From Arthrobacter sp. StoSoilB5 (GTDB lineage Bacteria > Actinomycetota > Actinomycetes > Actinomycetales > Micrococcaceae), in assembly GCF_019977235.1 (NCBI RefSeq), contig NZ_AP024646.1, positions 186,001 to 250,000 on the forward strand: a stretch of 64,000 bases of DNA. The letters run 5' to 3'. Positions within the stretch are counted from its first letter, which is position 1. Every line of letters starts with the position of its first letter. This document shows, one piece after another, positions 53,434-60,618 of this stretch. The notes beneath the pieces are model-generated. The model searched no databases and was not told where the DNA came from. It was given only the letters and a program-made list of their open reading frames with translations. A program made the translations under genes and the position numbers.

Positions 53434-53530
53434 ACCACTCTGAACCATGAACTACGTGCCAGTCCCGCCGGAAATTACCACCCACGAATGCACGCTCAGA
53501 GGCAAAGCCACTGAATAAGGAGAAGCCCAC

Positions 53531-54319
53531 ATGGACTTGCAATTGAAGGACCGCACTGTCGTTATTACCGGGGCGAGTTCAGGCGTCGGCCTTGCCACCG
53601 CCCGATACCTGCTCGGCGAAGGCGCCCAGGTTGCAGCCTGCGCCCGCGACGCTGGCCGCCTGGCAGCTGCCTTCGATGAATTTTCCTGGGCTGACAGGCG
53701 CTCGGTTTACCTGGCGTCCTGTGACGTCACCGACCAGGACGCGACGAACAAGTTTATCGCCGGCACGCTTGACAGCTTTGGCGCGGTTGATGGGCTCGTC
53801 TGCAACGCTGGCCGCTCCCTGATGGCCACGCTCCAGGAAACCACCGACCAACAGATCCGGGACGAATTCAGTTTGAAGATCTTCGGCGTCTTGAATATGG
53901 TCCGCTCCGCCAGGTCTGCCCTGGCTGCATCGGCACATGGCTCGGTGGTTAACGTAAACGCAATCCTGTCCAGGCAACCTGAGCTGCGCCTGGCCGCCAC
54001 ATCTGCTGCCCGTGCCGGACTGCTGAATCTTACGCATTCCCTCGCTGAGGACCTGGCCGAAGACGGTACCCGCGTGAACTCGGTGTTGCTGGGGCTGGTG
54101 GACACCGGCCAATGGCGCAGGCGGTTCGAAAATGCCGCCACTGAGCTGGACTACGAGGCTTGGAGTGCGGAACTAGCCAAGGACCGCGGGATCAAACTGG
54201 GTCGCTTCGGCACAGCCGAGGAAGTTGCGTTCCACATCGTCAGCTTGCTGTCGCCACTGAGCGGTTACACCACAGGCGCCTCAATCGACGTCGGCGGGGG
54301 AGTGGGCCGGTATGTCTAA
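53531..54319 (+). CDS. SDR-fold protein lacking the YxxxK catalytic pair
   Basis: A 262-aa SDR with normal cofactor site (VVITGASSGVGLATARYLL, CNAGRSL) but Thr157 and Arg161 (AATSAARAGLL) where Tyr and Lys are normally found. It could use another mechanism, for example isomerisation or aldol chemistry, or be regulatory. AAGGAG upstream of ATG. It begins after a 97-base gap from the previous SDR. Similar ATSAARAG proteins appear to form an SDR subgroup. Confidence 0.85.
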   Translation: MDLQLKDRTVVITGASSGVGLATARYLLGEGAQVAACARDAGRLAAAFDEFSWADRRSVYLASCDVTDQDATNKFIAGTLDSFGAVDGLVCNAGRSLMATLQETTDQQIRDEFSLKIFGVLNMVRSARSALAASAHGSVVNVNAILSRQPELRLAATSAARAGLLNLTHSLAEDLAEDGTRVNSVLLGLVDTGQWRRRFENAATELDYEAWSAELAKDRGIKLGRFGTAEEVAFHIVSLLSPLSGYTTGASIDVGGGVGRYV

Positions 54320-54374
54320 GCAGTCTCCGAAGCTTCTCGGCCGGCCGGACCTTCAACATGAAAGAGATCCAGAC

Positions 54375-56060
54375 ATGTCAGAACCGCAAGCAGCAGCCGT
54401 CCCAAGAGAGCAAACGGGCGGCGATGTCCTTGTCCGGGTAATGCGCAGGCACGGCATCGACACGGCCTTCGGGGTCATCAGCATCCACAACCTGCCACTC
54501 GTGGAGGCAGTGGACCGTGAGTTGAACTTTGTAGCCGTCCGGCATGAGGCAGCAGCAGTCAACGCCGCTGATGCCTATGCCCGTGCCTCGGGCAAAATCG
54601 GCGTTGCCCTGACCAGCACCGGTACGGGAGCCGGCAATGCGGCTGGATCCATGGTTGAGGCGCTCACCGCTGGAAGCCGCGTGCTGCACGTGACAGGCCA
54701 GATCGATAGCGAATTCATGGGCAGCTCCCGCGGAGTGATCCATGAGGTGCCGCGCCAGCTGCAGATGCTCCACGCGGTTTCCGGCTACGCGCGCACGATT
54801 TTCAATGCCAAGGACGTGGAGGCCGATCTGGAGGAGGCAATCGCGCACCTGTATTCGGCGCCGCACACACCCGCCAGCATCGAATGGCCCACGGATCTGC
54901 AATATCTGGCGCTTCCGGAGGACCAGCGTCCAATCGACGCGCAGGTCAAGCCCTTGCCGGACTACGAGCCCGAAGCTGTTGCGAAGGCTGTGAAGCTTCT
55001 GGCGGGCGCCAAAAGGCCACTGATCTGGGCCGGTGGAGGTGCCGCTGGCGCGGAAAAGGAGCTTCGGGATCTGCTGCACCGTTTGGGCGCTGGTTTGCTG
55101 ACCAGCAACTCCGGCCGCGGCGTGGTCCCGGAGGACGACGATCTCGTGATCGGCAATTTCGCCTCCAACCCCGGTACGATCCGGCTGATCGGGGAGTCCG
55201 ACCTGCTGCTGAGCATTGGAACGCACTTCCGTTCCAACGAGACCCAGCACTACGCGCTCAAGCTGCCCACCCCGCACATCCAGTTGGACCTGGACCCTGC
55301 TGCCGTGGGCCGTGTCTATCCGGCCGATCTGGGCTTGGTGGGAGACTCCCGGACCATCTTGGAGGCGATCGGCAACCAGCTGGCCACCCATTCAGTGGAA
55401 CCCGGGTGGGCCGATCAGGTGCGGACCGTCCGGCGGGACGTGCGGACCGCACTGACTGAGTACATAGGAGGTTATGCCGAAATCTGCACCAGCATTCGAC
55501 GGCGACTGGACCGGGAATCCGTTATCGCACGGGATGTCACGATTCCTTCCAGCCAGTGGGGCAACCGCCTGCTCGAAATATACTCCCGGGAAACCAACAT
55601 TTTCCCGCTCGGAGGCGGCATCGGCCAAGGGCTGGCGATGGGCATTGGCGCTGCCTGCGCCCGTCCCGATGTTCCCACGGTAGTTATTGCCGGGGACGGC
55701 GGCCTGGCCGTCCACCTCGGTGAACTCGCCTCCCTGGGTGGCTCGGGTGTCTGGTGCGTGGTGTTGGTGTTCAACGATGCCGGTTACGGCGTGCTGCGCA
55801 ACATGCAGAAAGCCAACGGCTTTGCCGAAGCAGGCGTCAACCTGCATACGCCCGACTTTGACTTGCTGGCCCAGTCGCTGCAGCTGCCATTCTGGCGGGT
55901 TCGAGGTACCGGGACCTTTGATCAAGCCCTGGCCGAAGCGCTTGCGGTTCGGGGGCCCGCGGTAATCGAGATCGATGTCACGGCACTCGATCCCGTACCG
56001 GGCGCATTCGTGCCGCCGGTGCATGTTCCAACCCGGGACGAAAAAGGTATAGGGGAGTAG
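54375..56060 (+). CDS. Thiamine diphosphate-dependent enzyme (acetolactate synthase/decarboxylase family)
   Basis: A 561-aa ThDP enzyme. Catalytic Glu58 in FVAVRHEAAAVNAADAYARA, central Rossmann-like domain with LIWAGGGAAGAEKELR, and the ThDP-Mg motif AGDGGLAVHLGELASL ... NDAGYGVLRNM. ATG 54375 (GAAAGAG upstream) or ATG 54312 (overlapping the SDR stop) are both possible starts. Likely decarboxylates or cleaves a 2-oxoacid from ring opening. FAD-binding loops of acetolactate synthase are not obvious. Confidence 0.88.
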   Translation: MSEPQAAAVPREQTGGDVLVRVMRRHGIDTAFGVISIHNLPLVEAVDRELNFVAVRHEAAAVNAADAYARASGKIGVALTSTGTGAGNAAGSMVEALTAGSRVLHVTGQIDSEFMGSSRGVIHEVPRQLQMLHAVSGYARTIFNAKDVEADLEEAIAHLYSAPHTPASIEWPTDLQYLALPEDQRPIDAQVKPLPDYEPEAVAKAVKLLAGAKRPLIWAGGGAAGAEKELRDLLHRLGAGLLTSNSGRGVVPEDDDLVIGNFASNPGTIRLIGESDLLLSIGTHFRSNETQHYALKLPTPHIQLDLDPAAVGRVYPADLGLVGDSRTILEAIGNQLATHSVEPGWADQVRTVRRDVRTALTEYIGGYAEICTSIRRRLDRESVIARDVTIPSSQWGNRLLEIYSRETNIFPLGGGIGQGLAMGIGAACARPDVPTVVIAGDGGLAVHLGELASLGGSGVWCVVLVFNDAGYGVLRNMQKANGFAEAGVNLHTPDFDLLAQSLQLPFWRVRGTGTFDQALAEALAVRGPAVIEIDVTALDPVPGAFVPPVHVPTRDEKGIGE

Positions 56061-56687
56061 ATGACATTGAGTACGGTTATTGATTCTGACTTCGGATATG
56101 AACCCGAGGAGTCCACGCCACAGCACGACGTAGTGTGCCTGAATGCCGGAACTTCAGCCAGCGAATGGTTTGCCAGCCAGGTGGACGCTCTTGGGGCCCG
56201 TGTCTGGGAACCCCAGATCAGCCTTGCCATCGACGTCGGCAGTTCACCGCGCCAGCTGGAGATGTGGGTCGACGCGGCCTCCTCGGCGCTGCGCGGGTCC
56301 CCGTCGGGCCCAGCGCACATTCTGGCGACGGGCGCGGCGGCCTACGGCGCCATAATGCTGGCTGCCACATACCCTGAGCAGGTCAAGAGCATCATCCTAG
56401 GTGACCCCGAGGTTGACACCACCTTGGAGGGATACACCACCACGCTCCGACGCGTGCAGGCTCCCTCGCTCGTTATCGCCGCGGCGCCGCGGAGCGACAC
56501 AGATATCTCGAAGCCTCAAAGCGTTGCCGGCGGCATCGACAATGGGGTCTTTGTCATCATCGACAACACCCCCGCGCCAGCGCACCACAGCCGGCCCCAC
56601 TCCTTCAACGAGTGGACCAAGTCATTCATGAAAATCGCCGAAGGCCTGCACGCCGTCGGCTCACCACAGGAGGAAGCCAATGCTTGA
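56061..56687 (+). CDS. Degenerate alpha/beta hydrolase-fold protein
   Basis: A 208-aa protein that keeps the strand-helix elbow (HILATGAAAYGAIMLAATYP, SIILGDPEVD) but has Ala where the GxSxG serine should be, and no clear Asp-His pair in the usual places. It starts directly after the ThDP gene stop and overlaps the next gene by eight bases. It may bind a pathway intermediate or support the oxygenase rather than hydrolyse. Confidence 0.75.
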   Translation: MTLSTVIDSDFGYEPEESTPQHDVVCLNAGTSASEWFASQVDALGARVWEPQISLAIDVGSSPRQLEMWVDAASSALRGSPSGPAHILATGAAAYGAIMLAATYPEQVKSIILGDPEVDTTLEGYTTTLRRVQAPSLVIAAAPRSDTDISKPQSVAGGIDNGVFVIIDNTPAPAHHSRPHSFNEWTKSFMKIAEGLHAVGSPQEEANA

Positions 56688-56898
56688 ACAGTATCTTGAA
56701 GCAAACCAGTCCCGGGTGGGTCCGCCTCATCCTTACGAACAGAAGCTGGCGGGGGCGCTGACAGAGATCTTTGCCAGTGGAACCCATGAGCTTCCGGCGA
56801 TCATCACGGGGCTGAACAACCTGGGGTTGAACGCCCCCGATGGCCAGCCTTGGGATGAAGCCCGTTTCCGTTCTGAAATGCGACGACTGGGAGAGTAG
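56680..56898 (+). CDS. Small recombinase-like helix-turn-helix protein
   Basis: A 72-aa protein (YEQKLAGALTEIFASGTHEL, then GLNNLGLNAPDGQPWDEARF). The GLN-x8-DGxPW pattern resembles the C-terminal recombinase-like HTH domain seen as a stand-alone protein beside Rieske oxygenases. It overlaps the previous gene by eight bases and ends three bases before the oxygenase gene. It probably assists or is bound to the oxygenase; DNA-binding is unproven. Confidence 0.8.
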   Translation: MLEQYLEANQSRVGPPHPYEQKLAGALTEIFASGTHELPAIITGLNNLGLNAPDGQPWDEARFRSEMRRLGE

Positions 56899-56901
56899 GA
56901 C

Positions 56902-57999
56902 ATGACAACTGAAACGGCCACAGCTGCCGCTGGAAGCAAGGCTGCCGGCAAAGGCAAGAGGAAATACGTCGTCGGTACCCGACGCCAGCTCGATGCTGCC
57001 GAGCTCGCTGCCACCGGACTGAGGGACCGCTGGTACCCGATTTACCCCTCGCGCTTTGTTGGCACGGGGGACATGGTCAAAGTCAAACGGTTGGGTGTGG
57101 ACTGGCTGCTGTTCCGTGATGCCACTGGCCAGATCCGCATGTTGGAGGACCGCTGCCCCCACCGCAGCGCCCCGCTGTCGGTGGGCCAGCACTTGGGGGA
57201 CCGCGTGGCTTGCAAGTACCACGGCGTCCAGGTCGATGGCCAAGGGACGGTTGTGTCGGTTCCGGGCATGCCCGGCTGCGCGCTGGAGGGCAGGACGGTT
57301 ACTGCCTCGCTGGCGGTCGCGGAGGGGGCTGACACCATCTTTGCTTTCGTGCCGCTCACCGAAGATTCGGAGGTCACCGGGTTCAAGCTTCCAGACCGGT
57401 TGGACAACCCGGAGATTTCCTGGTTTTCAAACTACGCTGAATGGATTAGTCCTTGGCGCTACTACATGGACAATGTCCTGGACCCGATGCATGGCGCGTT
57501 CCTGCACCGCGACTCCCACTCGATGTTTGGCGGCGATACCAGCGCCCGGTTCCGCATCCGTGAAACTGATCGCGGGTTCTTCTTCGAAAAGACGGACCAG
57601 CGTGGCAAGAACTTCGACTGGGTGGAATTCTGCCGCGAATCCATGGATTACGTGGACCTGGAGATCCCCTACGCGGAATCGGCAGGCCCCGGAGGGTCCT
57701 TCGGCATTGTCGGAATGTCCACGCCTATTGATGAAAACACCTCGGCTGTTTTCCACTGGCGGACTCGGACTGTCTCAGACTGGGAGCGGGACGTTTGGCG
57801 CTTCATGTACAAGGCCACTCTTGAGGAGAAGCACTGGGCGGTCTTGGAACAGGACCGTGAATTGCTTGAGGCACTGGCCGCGGACGCGGACAGGGGTGAG
57901 CATTTGTACCAGCACGATCTTGGCGTAGCCCGGATCCGTCGGGTCCACGAGGCTGATGCCCAGAAGCAGGCTGCCATTCTCCTGGACGGGAGCGCCTGA
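56902..57999 (+). CDS. Rieske non-haem iron aromatic oxygenase alpha subunit
   Basis: A 365-aa alpha-only Rieske oxygenase. Rieske cluster: Cys85, His87 (DRCPHRSAPL) and Cys104, His107 (VACKYHGVQ). Mononuclear iron site: Asp194, His197 and His202 (DNVLDPMHGAFLHRDS). Length and single-component form match VanA or DdmC-type demethylases and hydroxylases, and the reductase at 49767 is the matching class IA partner. Last gene before the terminator hairpins. Confidence 0.93.
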   Translation: MTTETATAAAGSKAAGKGKRKYVVGTRRQLDAAELAATGLRDRWYPIYPSRFVGTGDMVKVKRLGVDWLLFRDATGQIRMLEDRCPHRSAPLSVGQHLGDRVACKYHGVQVDGQGTVVSVPGMPGCALEGRTVTASLAVAEGADTIFAFVPLTEDSEVTGFKLPDRLDNPEISWFSNYAEWISPWRYYMDNVLDPMHGAFLHRDSHSMFGGDTSARFRIRETDRGFFFEKTDQRGKNFDWVEFCRESMDYVDLEIPYAESAGPGGSFGIVGMSTPIDENTSAVFHWRTRTVSDWERDVWRFMYKATLEEKHWAVLEQDRELLEALAADADRGEHLYQHDLGVARIRRVHEADAQKQAAILLDGSA

Positions 58000-58014
58000 G
58001 GTCGGAAGGTATTT

Positions 58015-58058
58015 GGTAGAGCCTGCGGCTCGGGGAATCCCGAACCGCAGGCTCTACC
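58015..58058. terminator. 20-bp inverted repeat after the Rieske gene
   Basis: GGTAGAGCCTGCGGCTCGGG (58015-58034) pairs with 58039-58058 with one mismatch, loop of four bases. It is the first of two hairpins ending the operon. Confidence 0.8.
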
Positions 58059-58097
58059 TATTGCGCATACATGGTTCTTCTCTGAAGCGCCCCCTGG

Positions 58098-58149
58098 AAA
58101 CACGAAACCCGGGTACCAGCCGTATCGGCGGTACCCGGGTTTCGTGTTT
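58098..58149. terminator. 20-bp perfect inverted repeat before the cupin gene end
   Basis: Arms 58098-58117 and 58130-58149 (AAACACGAAACCCGGGTACC and its complement), 12-base loop. On the minus strand it lies just past the cupin stop, so it may terminate that gene, while the hairpin at 58015 serves the operon on the + strand. Confidence 0.8.
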
Positions 58150-58159
58150 GAAGAGGTCC

Positions 58160-58678
58160 CTAGCGCGTCACGCCATGCATCTCGGACGTGGGTGGGTAGA
58201 AGGGAATCTCGGGCTTTTTGGCTCCAATGATCACGCAGATGATGGCGTCCTGGTCACCGACGGTGCGCAGGCTACGGGGAACGCCGGCTGGAACCCGGAT
58301 CAAGTCCCGGTAGCCCAACACGCGGCTTGCCATCCTGGTGCCGTCTTCCACGTCATGCACGCTGAACTCGACCTGCCCTTCGAGGACGAAGAACACCTCT
58401 TCGACGTCCGGGTGGGTATGTTCTGGACCGACGCATCCGGCGGGCAACACCATGTTGGAGAACGTGAAGTGTTCTGCCTGGAGGATGGTGTTATCGTCCG
58501 AGTGGTCACCGGTGGCCCCTGATCCTATGTAACGGACCTGGCCGCGCCGGAACTTTTCCCCCATCTTGGTTTGGAACTTGAGCGTATCGAAATCGACAAC
58601 CCGGCTCTCAAGGGAGGCGATGGACGAATCGATCAGCTCCTCGAGCTCAGCAGTCGTTGCATCGAGGGCTTTACTCAT
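58160..58678 (-). CDS. Cupin-domain protein
   Basis: A 172-aa single-cupin protein with metal-binding His in GPEHTHPDVEEVFFVLEGQV (HxHx-Glu) and later His/Asp on FSVHDVEDGT. Cupins of this type include dioxygenases and isomerases. It is divergent from marR and has the MarR motif (58757) about 80 bases upstream, so it belongs to the same regulon. Confidence 0.85.
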   Translation of the reverse strand: MSKALDATTAELEELIDSSIASLESRVVDFDTLKFQTKMGEKFRRGQVRYIGSGATGDHSDDNTILQAEHFTFSNMVLPAGCVGPEHTHPDVEEVFFVLEGQVEFSVHDVEDGTRMASRVLGYRDLIRVPAGVPRSLRTVGDQDAIICVIIGAKKPEIPFYPPTSEMHGVTR

Positions 58679-58756
58679 GATTGGACCTCACTTCGGATTT
58701 GTTGTGATGGGACCGTTGAGCCGGTGGGGAGCCTTCGCTCCGGTTCCCTCGACTCT

Positions 58757-58772
58757 AACTATCTCAATACTA
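58757..58772. promoter_or_regulatory. MarR motif upstream of the cupin gene
   Basis: AACTATCTCAATACTA matches AAGTATCTTAATACTG (47686-47701) at 13 of 16 positions. It lies 79 bases upstream of the cupin start on the minus side. Confidence 0.6.
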
Positions 58773-58844
58773 AGGTAAATTGGAAGGCGTCACAAGGATC
58801 TGAGTATCGAAATTGGCATAAACAGTCCATGTTATTGGGAAACT

Positions 58845-58860
58845 CAGTGTTAAGATGCTT
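58845..58860. promoter_or_regulatory. MarR motif upstream of marR
   Basis: CAGTGTTAAGATGCTT is the reverse complement of AAGCATCTTAACACTG, matching the 47686 motif at 14 of 16 positions. It ends 22 bases before the marR start, consistent with autoregulation. Confidence 0.65.
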
Positions 58861-58882
58861 AGACCGAACAAGGAGGATACCA

Positions 58883-59458
58883 ATGGTCCCTGTGACACCA
58901 AGCGCTGAATCCGACGCCGCTGAATCCGACGTCGTTGAATTGGTCATCGAGGACTGGCGTCGCGAACGGCCCGACCTTGATCCCAGCGCAATCGCGGTGT
59001 TTGGGCGACTGCTGCGCGTAGTGGCCGCACAGCGTGCCGTGCAGGACTCGATCTATGAGCCGTATGGGCTCACCTTGGCGTCCTTCGATGTACTGGCCAA
59101 CCTGCGCCGCTCGGGACCGCCGCACAGGAAAACTGCCGGTGAACTGGCAAATTCTTCCATGCTGACCACCGGTGGAATCACCTTCAGGCTGGACCGGATG
59201 GAGGAGCAGAACCTCATTGAGCGCGTCCGGTCGCGGGAGGATCGCCGCGTCGTCTTTGCCCAGATGACCGAGCATGGCAAGGCGCTCATAGACGAGGTTA
59301 TTTCGAAGCACTTTGATACGCAGCACAACATGCTGGCTGGACTTACGCCCGAGGAAGTCGAGCAGCTGGCGGTGCTCCTCAAGAAAGCTGAGCTATCGAT
59401 TGCGGCCTTTGATTCGCAGGCTGCACCCGCGCCTGAGGAAGTTTCCGTCAACGGTTAG
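58883..59458 (+). CDS. MarR-family transcriptional regulator
   Basis: A 191-aa MarR protein. Winged-HTH with AGELANSSMLTTGGITFRLD and the wing VRSREDRRVVFAQMTEHGK; helices for dimerisation at the ends. AAGGAGGATACC ahead of ATG 58883 decides the start. Divergent from the cupin gene; binds, I infer, the 16-bp motif at 47686, 58757 and 58845. Its stop overlaps the 3' end of the opposing regulator by 11 bases. Confidence 0.9.
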   Translation: MVPVTPSAESDAAESDVVELVIEDWRRERPDLDPSAIAVFGRLLRVVAAQRAVQDSIYEPYGLTLASFDVLANLRRSGPPHRKTAGELANSSMLTTGGITFRLDRMEEQNLIERVRSREDRRVVFAQMTEHGKALIDEVISKHFDTQHNMLAGLTPEEVEQLAVLLKKAELSIAAFDSQAAPAPEEVSVNG

Positions 59459-60476
59459 TTGAGGGAGTTCCATCCAGCGTCTCCCTCCATAGGGGCAACG
59501 GCACCACGCTGCGGCTGCGCCCGGATTCGTCAAGGATGTGGCCGAGGCGTTTGTACGTCCGGACCACGGCTTGCCGCGAGATCACTGAGCTCCCGGGCGC
59601 ACGCTCCGCGAGCTCGCGTTCAAACGCCTGGGCTTCCAAATAGTCGCGGACCCACAGTGTGACTACGAGGTTCTGCGCGCCGAGCACCTGGGCGCTAAGG
59701 CGGCAATTCGGCTGCGCAGCGAAGTAGCGCCCCACATCGTCTACGTCGCGGGCGGGGACATTGAGCATAAGCGTGACCTCCCGCAATCCCCGGTTGGCAG
59801 CTCCGGACGTATCGCACCTCAGCGTCATGTAGCCCGAGGCAAGGACGCGTTCCACCCGGCGTCGGGCGGTTTGCGGTGAAACTCCGCAAGCTGCACCAAG
59901 GTCCGCCCAGCTTGCCCTCCCATCCGAAGCCAGTTCTTCCAAAAGGGTCGCGTCCAACGTGTCGGGCGAATAGGCTGCCGGCGCAGGCAGCGGTTCCGTC
60001 GACATGAGCCGGGCCCGTGAAGGTTCCAACGTTCCGCTGCGCCACTCGGATGCCTGCCGGTACAGCTTGGTGACGAATACGACCTCCCTGTGCGTGATGC
60101 CAGGCAGGGACGGGAAGGATCCCGTGACGATGTCCATGAGTTCTTCGTGGCTCGATGCGAAGCAATCCACGAACAAATCATGGGATCCGGAGACCAGCGA
60201 TACGGTTCCGTAGGCAGGTTCCGCGCACAATTGCCGGACCAGAGCTTCATTTTCGCTGGGCAGCGACGATAGCTGGATGAACGCGGACCACCCGGCGCTC
60301 AAATACCGCGGGCCTGGTGACGGCGTGATCCATGCCAAGCCCTGCTCCGAAAGCGCTTGCCAGCGGCGTGCCACAGTGGGGCCAGACAGTTCCAGCACGT
60401 CCGCCACGCGGCTCCATTCGGCGCGGGGATTGATCTGGAGCGCATTAACGATTTCGAGGTCAAGCTCTGAGATCAT
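59448..60476 (-). CDS. Double-domain Lrp/AsnC-type regulator
   Basis: A 342-aa regulator built from two AsnC units in tandem. First HTH at about residues 3-45 (LDLEIVNALQINPRAEWSRV), ligand-binding RAM domain about 60-130, second HTH about 170-215 (TLLEELASDGRASWADLGAA, SPQTARRRVERVLASGYM), second RAM about 230-300. Divergent from the MFS-M20 pair, its likely target. ATG 60476 chosen; upstream codons are non-conserved. Confidence 0.88.
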   Translation of the reverse strand: MISELDLEIVNALQINPRAEWSRVADVLELSGPTVARRWQALSEQGLAWITPSPGPRYLSAGWSAFIQLSSLPSENEALVRQLCAEPAYGTVSLVSGSHDLFVDCFASSHEELMDIVTGSFPSLPGITHREVVFVTKLYRQASEWRSGTLEPSRARLMSTEPLPAPAAYSPDTLDATLLEELASDGRASWADLGAACGVSPQTARRRVERVLASGYMTLRCDTSGAANRGLREVTLMLNVPARDVDDVGRYFAAQPNCRLSAQVLGAQNLVVTLWVRDYLEAQAFERELAERAPGSSVISRQAVVRTYKRLGHILDESGRSRSVVPLPLWRETLDGTPSTNR

Positions 60477-60618
60477 GGCTGATTCTTTCAAAATTGCCTG
60501 CCTCAAGTGATTTTCCAACAATTTCATGGTCAGTGTAACCGCTAACACTAGCGTTGTGACTCGCATCACCGCCGGCGAATCCGCCGAAGACCACAGGCAC
60601 AACACCACAAGGAATCAC

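Noticed and set aside
53447..53518. 23-codon frame in the gap between the two SDR genes
   Set aside because: Too short and without a ribosome-binding site or conserved pattern.
54378..55391. 337-codon antisense frame over the ThDP gene
   Set aside because: No recognisable motif; the + strand frame has the catalytic Glu and the GDG...N motif.
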